Positions 1 through 11,462 of a stretch of DNA of 64,000 bases are shown here, in pieces. The first letter of the stretch is position 1. The number at the start of each line of letters is the position of its first letter. Position numbers and translations under genes: made by a program. The DNA lies in NCBI GenBank assembly GCA_025716855.1, contig JAIXMQ010000033.1, positions 279,315-343,314 on the forward strand, in the 5' to 3' direction. The DNA comes from Pilaira anomala (taxonomy: Eukaryota; Mucoromycota; Mucoromycetes; Mucorales; Mucoraceae). The notes beneath the pieces were generated by a model. It was not told where the DNA came from. It worked only from the letters and a program-made list of their open reading frames with translations, and did no database searches.

Positions 1-56
1 GATTAAGATAAAGATTGCAGTAGCAAGCTACGAAAGAAAAGAAAAAAGTGGTAAGG

Positions 57-284
57 CTAAGTTTTCATGTCAGTACAAATTAAAAAAAATGAATAGCAAG
101 TTACTTGTAAAATGACGAGCGCTACTGAAAAAAGTACAACAAAACGATTCAATATTGAAATGCGTTTCCAAGAATGATACATAAACTTTAACCAATTTAC
201 TTGTACGACTCTTATTGAATTAGTATCTGAATTATTTGTATTATTTTGAGCATTGGGCCGTTGATGTCGTATTGATTCCTCCAT
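57..284 (-). CDS. Possible small single-pass membrane protein, hypothetical
   Basis: An uninterrupted 75-codon frame starts at the ATG at 284-282 and stops at 57. The N-terminal half is polar and rich in Asn, Ser and Arg; the C-terminal third holds one hydrophobic stretch (around residues 45-67, VVLFSVALVILQVTCYSFFL) that could span a membrane. I do not recognise the family. The frame could be the last exon of a gene entering from outside the window or a chance ORF. An in-frame upstream extension reaches 356 but looks like leader sequence. Only the membrane segment and the open frame support it. Confidence 0.3.
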   Translation of the reverse strand: MEESIRHQRPNAQNNTNNSDTNSIRVVQVNWLKFMYHSWKRISILNRFVVLFSVALVILQVTCYSFFLICTDMKT

Positions 285-446
285 TACAATAAAAAGCTTT
301 GGTTGTGTGTGTGTATGTTTGTTGAAAAGAATTATCGGAAGTGTTGTTTGTATCACAGATAGACATACAGTATTTTTATGCTTTCTGAAACGTTTCTACT
401 TAATTGGTAGAAAGTTTACTATGCTTGGAAAGTATGGGAATATTTT

Positions 447-487
<41 letters not shown>

Positions 488-2154
488 TGAATACAGACTA
501 AAATACCTACTCTGTAACAACAGCACTATTTACTAAATAATCAATTCACAGGTGTTCTCTCGCTAAAGTACCTTTATTGGTAAAATGACACATACAACTT
601 GTTCTTTTTTATTTTGATATTTTGTAGTAATAGACGTTATCTAGATGGAAGTCTAAACTGTTTAATGTCAATATGAATGCGATTGTCTTCTATATCTAAC
701 CTGACAGCTCCATTTAATCTATTGTTTGTATAAACAAAATATTTCACATACAGCCTGTGATTTTCTTTTCTGTCAAAATGAATTTAAGACGGACATAACA
801 ATTGAAAACTCAACTGCGTTGGGTCCACAAGTGCTTGAAAAATTTAATAAAGTTGACGATAATAAATAAATTTTGAGAGTAACTAATTGTTTGAATAAAG
901 GTATATGGTCTACTCTTTTATGACACGCGTCTTTTACAATCTAAAACTTTTTCTCGTTTTTCTGGTGATTGGCGTACAAGCTAACTACCAATACAAATTA
1001 GCTGGTTATGTTAGTTATGTAGTTAAGGGATAGTTTTGTGGTAGACTGTATCTAATGTCCGGAAGAAGGAGGAGATATATGCATTTGACTCGTCTAAAGT
1101 ATATATGGTATATTAAGAGATTGTTGATACATTTTTCTTTCAATTCGTAGTTTAGTAATTAAACGATACCATTTTTTAGTGTACGCTTTTTACAGAGTTC
1201 AACTAGTTTTCTAATTATTTACACCTAAAGATTACTTTAGAAAGTATCATCAATCGATTTTATAAGTAAAAGCTTATTGAGATAAATTGTTATACCGATA
1301 ATTACTGTACGTATCAGCTACCTCTCCAGAAGTAGAATTGCTATATGAATCAGATCAGTACGGAAAAACAAGTTCACATGAACGTCTATTATTGGTCGAC
1401 TTTTTGCTATATCAAATGATTGCATTTTCATTCCAACGAGTACATTGCAAAAGATTAAAAAATTATGACAAATAATACAGGTATATTTAACTGATAATGT
1501 TTGAACCTTTAAAAATATTATCAATTGGAACAAAAATAACAATAGAAAGGTGAAAGGATTATTGAAACCAAGGTCATACTATGTATAGCACATGTATAAT
1601 TGATACTTTCTATTTGTTAGAGTATAACAATTTTTCGTTTTACATACATATATGACTGTTTCCAATCATAGGTCTGAATAAAGACACATTTTCTTAGAGA
1701 ACCCTTAGGCGCTCCAGAAGGTAACTTTCTATATAACACACGAATAGGTTTACTCCACGGTTATTGGTTTAGACATATATCTTTTAATTTGTCCAACATA
1801 CACCAACATTTTTTTTGTATCATCCACACAAATGTTTTTAATACGGAACATCTTTGAGAGAAAAATCAAGATCTTTCTTACTTAACAATATCCTCATCTA
1901 CTTTCGTAGCAGTTTAACTGTATTTATTTAAATAAAATAATTCTATTTCAGAAAAAAATGGTCACCAACAGATTAGTTGTTGCAGTCAACAATAAAAATG
2001 GATCTTAATTGAACACAAATATTAAAATGGAGTAAAAATTGCGTTCTAAAAAAAAAACAATTATTGTGGAAAACATATAAAAGTCAAATGAACAAAAAAA
2101 AATCATGAAACAATTTTCTTTTACATCTTTTTATTTATTGTTTCCTCTTTCATC
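285..2154. other. Intergenic, no gene seen
   Basis: AT-rich sequence with a 33-base poly-T tract near 453-486 and no convincing reading frame or RNA gene. A 74-codon frame at 1318-1542 (minus) has no recognisable features and is regarded as chance. The last ~100 bases before 2155 should hold the promoter of the following gene. Confidence 0.5.
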
Positions 2155-3028
2155 ATGTTAAAATCTTTATTTGTTCTTGTTACAGTAGTATGTGGTCTAA
2201 GTGTTGCTGTTCAGTTAGACTATGATAAGCGCGGAGAACTTTCGAAATATCAGGCTCCATTCAAAACCCCTTTAGGAGTAGAATGGGAAGGTAATATACT
2301 ACTATAAACTATAGTATATTTTGTCATTTAAAGTAAAAGAGAATTCTTGTTTCAATAGGACCAACTATAAAGATTTCCAAAAAGTTTTTATCTACTAAGA
2401 AGGTTCCATTTATTGAACATTCTGGTAACTACGAAAAATAAAAAGATAATTATCTTTCGAAACTAAAAAAAAAAAAAATTAGGAGATACACCTTGGCTGG
2501 GAATGAATTTCGATTATCAGTATGTCAAACCTGTTTTTGATATCTTAAATTCGACAGAAGTTCCTTTGATCAACAGAGGCGAATCACATGTTACTGTCAT
2601 TTCCCCACCTGAATTTTCTGTGCTTGCTACTGCTGGTGTCACAATTGATCAAATCAATACAATTGCTCTTGATATGAAGATTCAGTCTAGTAAAATTAAA
2701 ATTGTTTGTCTTGGAAAGGAAGATGTTATCATTGATGATGTGAACAAGATTATTTATCAACTTATTGTCAAGGCACCACATCTCGTTAAAATTCGTACCA
2801 GAATATTTCAATTATACATCGAAAAAGGCGGTAACAGCGCTCTTTTTGATCCTAAAGTAAGTAGAGTTTTTATAGATTATGTTTGTTCTGTGTATTAATT
2901 TTACTCAATTACTATAGTCTTTCTGGCCTCATAGTACAGTTGGATTTAGTTCTGGAGACGTCTTTCTTGAACAAGGCGTTTATAAAGCTTCAAATGTTTG
3001 TTACAGTCCTATATCATTAAAGAAATAA
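2155..3028 (+). CDS. Secreted 2H-phosphoesterase-like protein
   Basis: Four exons (2155-2290, 2359-2424, 2483-2856, 2918-3028) join with GT-AG borders into 228 residues. The start is the first ATG in frame; an earlier ATG at 2105 stops within 20 codons. Residues 1-19 form a signal peptide (MLKSLFVLVTVVCGLSVAVQ), so the product should enter the secretory pathway. Two H-x-T motifs, H103-V-T105 and H197-S-T199 (WPHSTV), lie about 94 residues apart, the hallmark spacing of the two-histidine (LigT/2'-5' RNA ligase-like) fold whose members hydrolyse cyclic phosphates or 2'-5' bonds. The substrate cannot be told from sequence. The second motif is only reached after splicing the last intron, which supports the gene model. 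Family assignment rests on these motifs and is moderately sure. Confidence 0.65.
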
Positions 3029-3224
3029 AGTCTTACTGATCAATATATATATAAAATTGTTTACCTGAAAGATGATAAGTTTTAACAGTGTACAAGATAC
3101 ATTACCCTTTGTAGATTTACATTGATCAATTGATTTTATATTCTGCATCCAATTGATCATCAGATACTATCAGTTGTAGAGAGGCTATATGTTTTAAGGT
3201 GTAACGACCCCCCTTCTTTATCCG

Positions 3225-3315
3225 TGACGTGAAAAAACGAGTGCGTCGCACTTTTGAACTTTTTTTTTTTTTTTTTTTTTTTTTCATTTTACATTCTAAT
3301 AAAACCGCGACGCGA
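3225..3315 (+). promoter_or_regulatory. Candidate promoter elements of the RNR gene
   Basis: In the 439-bp gap before the RNR large-subunit gene there is a CRE-like TGACGTGA at 3225-3232 and an ACGCGA at 3310-3315, about 150 bp before the start codon. ACGCGN is the core of the MluI cell-cycle box through which yeast MBF activates RNR1 at G1/S. Whether this fungus uses it so is inference. The ten bases CGTGACGTGA recur between CDC73 and TAP42. Confidence 0.35.
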
Positions 3316-3467
3316 CTGATTTTTTTTTCTTTCCTTTCTCTCTCTTTTTTTTCTTTTCTTTTCACTCTATATCACCTTGTTATAACTTATTGGATATAAT
3401 TCCGTAAGCAAAAGAAGAAGAAACAAACAATAAGGATAATCTACTAGAAGAAAAAAGAAAAGGAAAA

Positions 3468-6135
3468 ATGATGTTTGTAGTAAAAAGAGGTAAGTCATAA
3501 GAATAATGAAAATGAAAAAAAAAGTTGAATCGATTTTTAATCAATTGATAACATAGATGGTCGTAAGGAACGAGTGTTGTTTGATAAAATTACATCACGT
3601 ATCTCTAAATTATGCTATGGATTAAACGAAGAGTTTGTGAGCGCAACAGATATTTCACAAAAGGTAGTTTCCGGTGTATATGAAGGTATCACTACAATCG
3701 AATTAGATAATCTTGCAGCAGAAACAGCTGCTTACATGACGACCAGTCACCCTGACTTTGCAGTTTTGGCTGCACGTATTGTTATTTCCAATTTACAAAA
3801 GGAAACCGATGATAAATTCAGTACGGTTGTCAATAAGCTTTATCACCACGAACATCCTAAACTGAAGCAGCCTAACCCGCTTGTGTCTAAATCACTTTAT
3901 GAAACCGTCATGGCTAATAAAGAACTTATTGATGCAAAAATCGTCAGTGACAGAGATTATGATTTCAATTTCTTTGGTTTCAAGACGTTAGAACGTAGTT
4001 ATCTCTTCAAGATTGATGGTAGAATTGTGGAACGTCCTCAATACATGATTATGCGTGTTGCAATTGGTATCCATGGTGATGATTTAGAAGGTGCATTCAA
4101 AACGTATGACCTCATGTCATCTAAATATTTCACTCATGCTACACCTACTTTATTTAATGCTGGTACACCTAAACCTCAATTATCTAGTTGTTTCTTGGTA
4201 CAAATGCGTGAAGATAGTATTGAAGGTATCTATGATACACTTAGTACGTGTGCTCGTATATCAAAAGCAGCAGGCGGTGTTGGTGTTGCATTCCAAAAGG
4301 TTCGTGCGTCTGGTTCTTATATTGCAGGTACAAATGGACATTCAAATGGTATTATACCTATGTTACGAGTATTTAATGATACAGCTCGTTTCGTGACTCA
4401 AGGTGGTGGAAAGCGTAACGGTAACTTTGCCATGTACCTTGAGCCTTGGCACGTTGATGTATTTGATTTCTTGGAATTAAGAAAGAATAATGGTGTAGAG
4501 GAAATGCGCGCCCGTGATTTATTTTTGGGTCTTTGGGTACCTGATCTTTTTATGCAACGTGTAGAGGAAAATGGTACTTGGTCTTTATTCTGTCCTAATG
4601 AAGCACCTGGTTTAAATGATAGTTATGGAGATAAATTCAATGCGCTTTATACGAAATATGAACAAGAAGGTAAAGCTAGAAGAACAATTGACGCACAAAA
4701 GCTTTGGTTTGCTATTATGGAAGCTCAAATTGAAACTGGTATGCCATACATGTTGTATAAAGGTAAATTAAAAAAAAACAATTTTTTTTACGTGACTACT
4801 AATACTATTGATTAAAGATGCTTGTAACGAAAAGTCCAATCAAAAGAATTTAGGAACCATCACTTCATCCAACTTGTGTACTGGTATGTTACTATGACAT
4901 AGAATGGATTGATTACTTTACTTATAAATTACTTATAAATTACTTATAAATTACTTAGAAATCATTGAATTTACTTCACCTGATGAAGTAGCTGTTTGTA
5001 ATTTGGCTTCTCTCGCTTTACCCAAGTTTGTAAATGTCGAAACACAAACGTTTGATTTTGATAAACTTCATGAGGTTGCAAAAGTTGTTACACGCAACTT
5101 GAATAAGGTAATTGATGTCAATTATTATCCCGTTGAAGAAGCACGTAACAGTAATATGCGTCATCGTCCTATTGGTCTTGGTGTTCAAGGTCTTGCAGAT
5201 GCTTTCATCTTGATGGGATATCCATTTGATTCTACTGAAGCAGCTCAATTAAACAAGGATATTTTTGAAGCCATTTACTTTGCCGCATTAACTGCCTCTT
5301 GTGAAATTGCAAAAGAGGTAGGTCCTTATGAAACGTATGCTGGTTCTCCTGTAAGTCAAGGTATTCTTCAACATGATATGTGGAAAGTAGAAGGATCTGA
5401 TCGATTTGATTGGGCCACATTAAGATTGAATATCAAGAAATATGGTGTTCGTAATTCACTCTTATTAGCACCAATGCCTACTGCTAGTACTAGTCAAATC
5501 TTGGGTAATAATGAATGTTTTGAACCTTACACTAGTAATATTTATACCCGTCGTGTACAAAGTGGCGAATTCCAAGTTGTAAATCAACACTTGTTGAATG
5601 ATCTTGTTAAGCTTGGTCTATGGAACGACAATGTTAAAAACATGATGATTGCTCATGGTGGTAGCATCCAAGAAATTCCTAATATTCCTGATGATTTAAA
5701 GAAACTTTACAAAACCGTTTGGGAAATCTCTCAAAGAACAATTATAGATATGGCTGCTGATAGAGCTGCTTTTATCGATCAATCCCAATCTATGAACTTG
5801 TTCTCTGCTGAGCCAAATTATGGTAAATTAACTTCAATGCATTTCTATGCTTGGAAAAAGGGTTTAAAAACTGGCATGTACTACTTGAGATCCAGACCCG
5901 CTGTTGATGCAATCAAGGTAAAAAAAAAAGAGAAATAATTTGATATTCCCTTTATAGATGTATATTAAATTCTATCTCACTTCTCTAGTTTACTGTGGAT
6001 CAATTGGCACTCAAACAAATGGCATTAACAGAAAGTGTAACTGAAATCAGTATTGATGCAGCAGAACAAAAAAGATTAGCACAATTACAATGTTCTATAG
6101 ATAATCAAGATGCTTGTCTTATGTGTAGCGGATAG
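3468..6135 (+). CDS. RNR1: Ribonucleoside-diphosphate reductase large subunit (class Ia)
   Basis: Five exons (3468-3489, 3557-4762, 4818-4883, 4959-5917, 5989-6135) give 799 residues, close to mammalian R1 (792). The protein reduces NDPs to dNDPs in the cytosol together with the small subunit. Visible marks: an N-terminal ATP-cone beginning MMFVVKRDGRKE, where the D codon is split by the first intron; the catalytic cysteine pair C219 (LSSCFL) and C445 (AVCNLAS); C430 and E432 (SNLCTE) for the thiyl-radical site; the [15 protein letters not shown] loop around residue 640; and the C-terminal redox pair CLMCSG (C794, C797) that regenerates the active site. Splitting of the short first exon and the 66-nt third exon was fixed by these conserved residues. 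The last intron but one contains a short tandem ACTTATAAATT repeat. Identification is secure. Confidence 0.97.
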
Positions 6136-6354
6136 ATTATCTTGGTTTTTTTCATATCCTTCTTTTTGACATAATCCTTTACATTTAATTATAAAATCAC
6201 ACTATACACATCACACAACAACAACAACAACAACAACAAAAACTTTCATATATACACAAACACACACACATCAATTCTTTTTATATTAAAAAAATAAAAA
6301 GCTACAAATCATGCAAAAAAATAAAATTACACATGCTATTTTTTTTTAACGATT

Positions 6355-7662
6355 TTAAAATTCAGTCAATCCTTCCAGGGCCAATGCTTCCAAGGTTCGA
6401 CTGATAGGTTCAGTGGTAAATCTTGCGCCGTCAGCACCATATTCATCGCCATTATCTAATACATCATCATCTTCAGCATAGAATCGATTGCCTGAAACAT
6501 TGCCTACAGCGCGGTTCATATATTCTACTTGATCTAAACCATCCATCATAACACCATCTACATCCACATCCACATCAACTAAATAAGGATCTTTTGCATT
6601 ATCTGAATCATTCTTGTGTTTATCAGACGCGACATGTGTTGAAGATGTATTCATAGTAAACACTTCATCATCTGTTCTAGGCGTTGAGAGCATTTGAGGT
6701 GTATTATTCGCATTTGTACCTGTGCTTGTTGCAGATGTATTATTAGTACTGTTATTATTACCATTTGTACCAATACTTGGACTTGATCTATGTCTCGGTG
6801 AATTCGGATCAAATAAATTATCCAAAAGATCTAATTTATAATATGTTTAAAATACGAATAGCCAGAATACATTCTTCCCTTACCATTCTTTCGTTTTTTA
6901 TAATAATCTTCCTTTTCTTTTTCCTTCTTTTCTTTTAAATCCTTTAATTCTCGCTCTTCTTCAGTCATCATTTCCGGGTTCAAAAACTTTAGCCTCAGTG
7001 TTGCATGCTTTCTGAAGCTGATTTGTCCTCCCCATAACCATAAAGGAAGCGTCATTGGAATAGTGACATCAAAATTCTTGAAATTTTCTATAAATTCAAA
7101 CTCTTCACTGGTCACTACACTTGAATGCAAGTTACGCGCAAATTCACTCATGGCACTTGAATTACTCCACATTTGTAACTTGCGTAAACAAGCTACAACC
7201 AATCCAGTAACGTCAGCGCCATCCAAGCAATGTAAATATAAGGGATGATTATTAGGATCTATCATGAGCTTTTATACGTTGGTTAAAACGACTTTTGCTC
7301 TTTAGTCTTTTTTAAAAAACATACTTCTAAGGCCATGAGCGTCTTGTTATAAGTGAGAGGAATATTGTCTTCTTTCATTTTATCTACAGTTAGGTGAAGT
7401 ACTTTAATATTATTTTGTTCACAGAATTGTTGCATTTCTGGCATAATTTTATCGGGAATCAACGAGAGTATTGTCTTTAATCTCAATCTATTACGTTGCT
7501 TAAGAAAATTGATCCATATGTTTAGGTGCCATTCTTTTTTTTTTATTTTTACCTCTTTAAAAATCGAATGTTACGTGGTTTAGGGTAACCACCTCGAAAT
7601 AAGTTTTCTTCGACGATGGTAAAACGAAATGGAGGTATTAAATTGGGTAATTGTACAGACAT
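6355..7662 (-). CDS. Oca-type atypical tyrosine phosphatase-like protein (Siw14/Oca family)
   Basis: Four exons (7662-7553, 7487-7325, 7268-6884, 6830-6355) join to 377 residues. The N-terminus (ENLFRGGYPKPRNIRFLK, LKTILSLIPD) is the characteristic opening of the DSP/Oca tyrosine-phosphatase domain (Siw14, Oca1/2/4/6). The P-loop region reads HCLDGADVTG: C105 is present but the Arg expected after C-x5 is V111, as in the catalytically doubtful Oca4/Oca6 branch, so the product may be a pseudophosphatase. After a basic Lys/Glu-rich linker the last ~150 residues are low-complexity Asn/Ser/Thr and then acidic, without a known domain. The gene lies on the same strand as CDC73 and starts only 81 bp beyond its stop codon, so its promoter must be very short or overlap the CDC73 3' UTR. 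Family sure, subfamily less so. Confidence 0.85.
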
Positions 7663-7743
7663 GGTTGTAAATAGTAAAAAAAAAAAAAAAAAAAAAAAAA
7701 AAGATTTGAAAAAACTGGAATTTATTATGTATTTTTCACGGGA

Positions 7744-9194
7744 TTAGAAATTGAGATATTGCTTATGTGTAGCATTGTAACTGTCTAATGCATCCCAGAA
7801 TTGGGAAACAGCCGCTTTATCCATATGTCTCTTGTGTCTATGAATCTACAAAAAGAAAAAGGCACATTCAGTTTTTATAGATATTCTAAAGCATATAAGA
7901 ATATCAAGCTTACATTGATTTCAGATACTGCCCAGTCTGATGCAGGTGGTGTCATCTTATCACTACTCCATTTAGGATAAAATCCTTTAACATTACTAAA
8001 TAACTCAACAGGCTTCTCCCACTTCCAACCCTTAAATTGCCATAATTGACCTGCAACAAACACACAGCAAACGCGATCCCAATCACTTTGCTTGAACTGA
8101 GCAACTGAATCGACAACATGGTAGGGTACTGTTTGTCCATTAGGCTTTTTGCGTTCCACTGTAACTCTTTCGGGTTTCTTTTTTCCTTCATCTCTTAAAG
8201 CTTGTGAATCTTCATATCTAAGTAAAAAAAAAGGAGGGGGGAACTATAAGCATCATTTGATATTTTCTATTCTCTCTTTCAACTTTTTTTACTTTTGGTC
8301 TTCCAAGAATTGTTTGATATTGTAAAGTGTAAATTTAGCAGTAGGTGCAGCGGGCACGATGATGAGAGGGATCTTGTCTTTGCTGGATAACTTTTGGCTT
8401 TTCACTGCAGCCGCAGATTTATTACTTGTCACAGCAGCCAATTTATGGCCAGAGGTTGAAGCTAAACAAGAAAATAAATTGAGAAAAACAAAAAGATAAA
8501 AACGAACAAGTTGTGTGTACCTCCAGGTTTTTGAGCATGAGCTGAGCGAGTATTTGGAATTTCTTTTTTTAATACAAGTTGTTGTGCCAAATTGATGGCA
8601 TGTGTAAAGTTTTTGTTTCCTCTTAATACCGAAGATCGTGTTACGATTTCACGTTCACGTACAATAACTTGCTTTACAATGGCAATAGAATCGTCAGATT
8701 TAATTGGTGTTACTTTTGGCTTTTTGGTTGAAGTTTCAGTAGATGTCACATCATCTCGAGCACGTTTTTCTATTTCAGAGAAATAAATAAAACAACTTTC
8801 TATAGAAAAGAAGAAAGGGGAACTTACCAGCTGCAGTGGTTTGAGAAACGTTGGGTGATTGATCTACTTTTCCAGTAAGGTAATCCAAAATTTTTCTTCT
8901 ATCAACAATCGAAACATGTTCAATTTGACGAGTACGACATTCTTTGAAATAAGCAGAGTTATCTAATTGTGCGTTTTGCACCAAGAATATCAAGGTCTCT
9001 AAAGTATATGTTTCACTATCGGATGCTGTTGTCTTTTTGAAGTTGGTAGGTGTGTCGCGTGGAAAGATCGCTTCATCGTTGAACTTGATACTTTTGGCAT
9101 CTGAAATATTCGTTACAGGTTCATTGGCCGCATTCAATAGTATAACAGGCTTATTACTGATGGTCGATTCACGAAGAAGTGATAAAGAGTCCAT
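7744..9194 (-). CDS. CDC73: Paf1 complex subunit Cdc73 (parafibromin homolog)
   Basis: Five exons (9194-8828, 8769-8521, 8461-8293, 8217-7914, 7845-7744) give 396 residues, almost the yeast length (393). Cdc73 is a nuclear subunit of the Paf1 elongation complex that links RNA polymerase II to histone modification and mRNA 3' processing. The N-terminus MDSLSLLRE and the block DRRKILDYLTGK match the family. The C-terminal GTPase-like fold, residues ~233-396, is unmistakable: IPLIIVPAAPTAKFTLYN, RVTVERKKPNGQTVPYHVVD, SDWDRVCCVFVAGQLWQFKG, and the terminal block KRHMDKAAVSQFWDALDSY. Exon borders restore each of these blocks without a gap. It is transcribed divergently from TAP42, with 329 bp between the start codons. 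Confidence 0.96.
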
Positions 9195-9523
9195 ATTGAA
9201 TTATTTTAAATAAGGAAGAAGAACAGATATAAAATAAAAAAATAAAACCCAAAATGATTTGCTTTTCAAAAGCGTGACGTGATTGCTGATGAGCTTTATC
9301 AAAAGTAAGATCTGCTTTGGTTGATTTATGTACAAAGCAAAGAAAAAATATTTCTATTAGAAGCAGATACGGGTTATTATTCGTAGCATTTGATCCATAA
9401 AATGTTCATCTTTATCACTTGGTAAGTATTTTCGTTGGTACGCCCTAATACAATTTAGAATGGACAAAAGATTTTTGAGATTTTTGACCCCGCTTTTACC
9501 TTTCTTTTCCTTTATTTAACAAA
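9195..9523. promoter_or_regulatory. Shared divergent promoter of CDC73 and TAP42
   Basis: The 329 bp between the two divergent start codons must hold both promoters. A CRE-like TGACGTGA sits at 9275-9282, inside the same ten bases (CGTGACGTGA) that occur before RNR. No other motif is clear. Confidence 0.45.
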
Positions 9524-10717
9524 ATGAGTTCTTTGGACGGATTATCATTAGGACAACTGTTTAGTACAGGTCAAGCCATCTTGACAGAGTTGGAAGAAAC
9601 TTCTTTATCGAGCATCGATCCCGAATACCAAGCAAAAGTATCTGATGCAATTCAACGCCTCACGCGTGCCGATGCACTTGTTTCTCAACTTAACATCTTT
9701 AGTGAGAATGAAATCATTGACGATATTAATACAAATGACTTGAAGTTTTTGTTAATCACTGCTTATCTTGGCGATTTGACTCTTAAAATATCCGGAAAAG
9801 ATATTGATCGTAGCAAAATACTTGAAAAGTCAAGGGTAAATATATATATATATACACATAAATGCATATTTGATCTTATTACCGACACAATTTTTATTAG
9901 GAATATATTTCTCGATTCACAAGTACCTGCCAAGATCACGGTTTAGTTAAAAAGGAAGATATACTTCTTATTCAACAATTAAGTTATAATAAAGGGAAGG
10001 CACCCTCTGTTCCAGCTTCACAACAACGTGATCAAAAGATTGCACGATTTAAGCGTGAAAGAGCTATCAAGGAACAGATCAAACAATTACGTACACAATT
10101 AGACAATGTAACAGGTAAAAAAGATGACGAGGATCGTGACGTAGAGGAAATAGAACGTGAATGGGTTGAGTCCCTGATTGAATTAGAGTTATTACGTGCA
10201 CTTGAAAATTGGCATGCTATCGAACAAGAATTTGTGATGGTAAAAGAAATGGAAGTCATGCGTGAAATGATGGAAAAGACAGGTAGAACAACTGCTGTCG
10301 ATAATAGAGAACCTGTTTTAAATAGACCTACGTGGGGTAAGGATAAACCCATGTTGAGTAAAGAAGGTAGACCATTACAACCTTTTGTGATTATGAATAA
10401 AAGAGAACAATTAAAGGGTCAAGTGTTTGGATATGGTCATAATTTACCTACAATGTCTATTGATGAATATCTCGAACAAGAAATGGCCAGAGGAAATATT
10501 ATTGAAGGAGGGTAAGTGATAAAAACAAATTACGATACGTATATTATTCTTAAATATATATATATATATATATAACAGTGGAGAGCAACCTGAAAAACCA
10601 CCAATTGATGACAATGATTACGAGGCTTTGGATGCCGAAACAATGAAAAAGAGAGACTGGGATGAATTTGTTGATGCTAACCCAAGAGGCGCTGGTAATC
10701 GAGGAAATAAAGGATAA
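9524..10717 (+). CDS. TAP42: TAP42/alpha4-like PP2A-associated protein
   Basis: Three exons (9524-9835, 9901-10511, 10579-10717) encode 353 residues. Tap42/alpha4 (IGBP1) binds the catalytic subunits of PP2A-type phosphatases in the cytosol and acts in TOR signalling. The helical N-terminal half (LGQLFSTGQAILTELEE, ISRFTSTCQDHGLV) and the block QQRDQKIARFKRER with its conserved basic residues match the phosphatase-contacting surface of the family. The C-terminal domain is also typical: PFVIMNKREQLKGQVFGYGH followed by MSIDEYLEQEMARGNIIEGG, and a last exon rich in acidic residues with RDWDEFVDANPRGAGNRG. Length agrees with yeast Tap42 (366). The second intron ends in a (TA)n tract. Confidence 0.95.
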
Positions 10718-11063
10718 TAAATGTGTTTTAATTCTACAATCAAATTCTCGAGTTATCTTTATTAAAAATGCAGTGATATTTTTGCTTTGCGGAATAATGT
10801 TTATTTATCAGGCCCTAAAACAGTGAGACACCAAAATAGTATTCTTTATTACATTATTGTATAAATGTATATTTTAAATAAATTCAGAAATAGTGTCTAT
10901 ACAATGAAAGGTTATACATTTATCTATTGTTTCTGTTTTTGTTTTGATTTTATTGTAAAGACTCAATTAACTGGCTTAAAAATGAAAACTAATATATATA
11001 TGTATAATTCGCAACATTCTTCTTGGTCAAAATAAAATCCTATTTATCTTTATATCTTCTAAA
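10718..11063. other. Intergenic between TAP42 and the small secreted protein gene
   Basis: 346 bp of AT-rich sequence with several AATAAA-like words that would serve TAP42 3' processing; nothing else seen. Confidence 0.4.
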
Positions 11064-11462
11064 ATGAAACTTATTAATCTGAAATATTGGACTTCTATCT
11101 TAGTTATCCTATACGCTATGTCAGGAGTATGCACTGCTGCTCCTGCTGGATCAGTTTTATTTGAGGATGTTCCCAACGAATTGGATTTGTGTGTAGAAAA
11201 TATAAAAGCATACAGATTAAGCCTCATAAGCTTTCTATATAGTATGACTATCGATGACTGGAATATTACAAAAGACAAATTCGAAACTTGCCGCTCAAAA
11301 TGTCATCGTTGTTCCTTAAGAAACGCAGTTTATAGTATGAATTACATGGACACCCTCTCTGGAGACTTCCAAAGCAACCTTGCGATTTTGCGAATGCAAC
11401 AACATACCATTCTTCCTGACTTGAGTGACTGTAAATTCCATTGGGCTTCAAATGATATTTAG
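11064..11462 (+). CDS. Small secreted cysteine-containing protein, hypothetical
   Basis: A single uninterrupted frame of 132 residues with no recognisable domain. Residues 1-26 form a signal peptide with a hydrophobic core (WTSILVILYAMSGVC) and a plausible cleavage after TAA or CTA. The mature part holds five cysteines, three of them in a cluster (ETCRSKCHRC), so one may be free or pair with the cysteine at the end of the signal region. A potential N-glycosylation site (NIT) is present. Such proteins are common among fungal secreted or effector-like products, but no function can be assigned. Expression is unproven. Confidence 0.5.
   Translation: MKLINLKYWTSILVILYAMSGVCTAAPAGSVLFEDVPNELDLCVENIKAYRLSLISFLYSMTIDDWNITKDKFETCRSKCHRCSLRNAVYSMNYMDTLSGDFQSNLAILRMQQHTILPDLSDCKFHWASNDI

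Noticed and set aside
1318..1542. 74-codon frame (minus)
   Set aside because: No start context, conserved motif or splice partner.
4091..4396. 101-codon frame overlapping the RNR gene
   Set aside because: Out-of-frame shadow of a strongly conserved enzyme; no domain.
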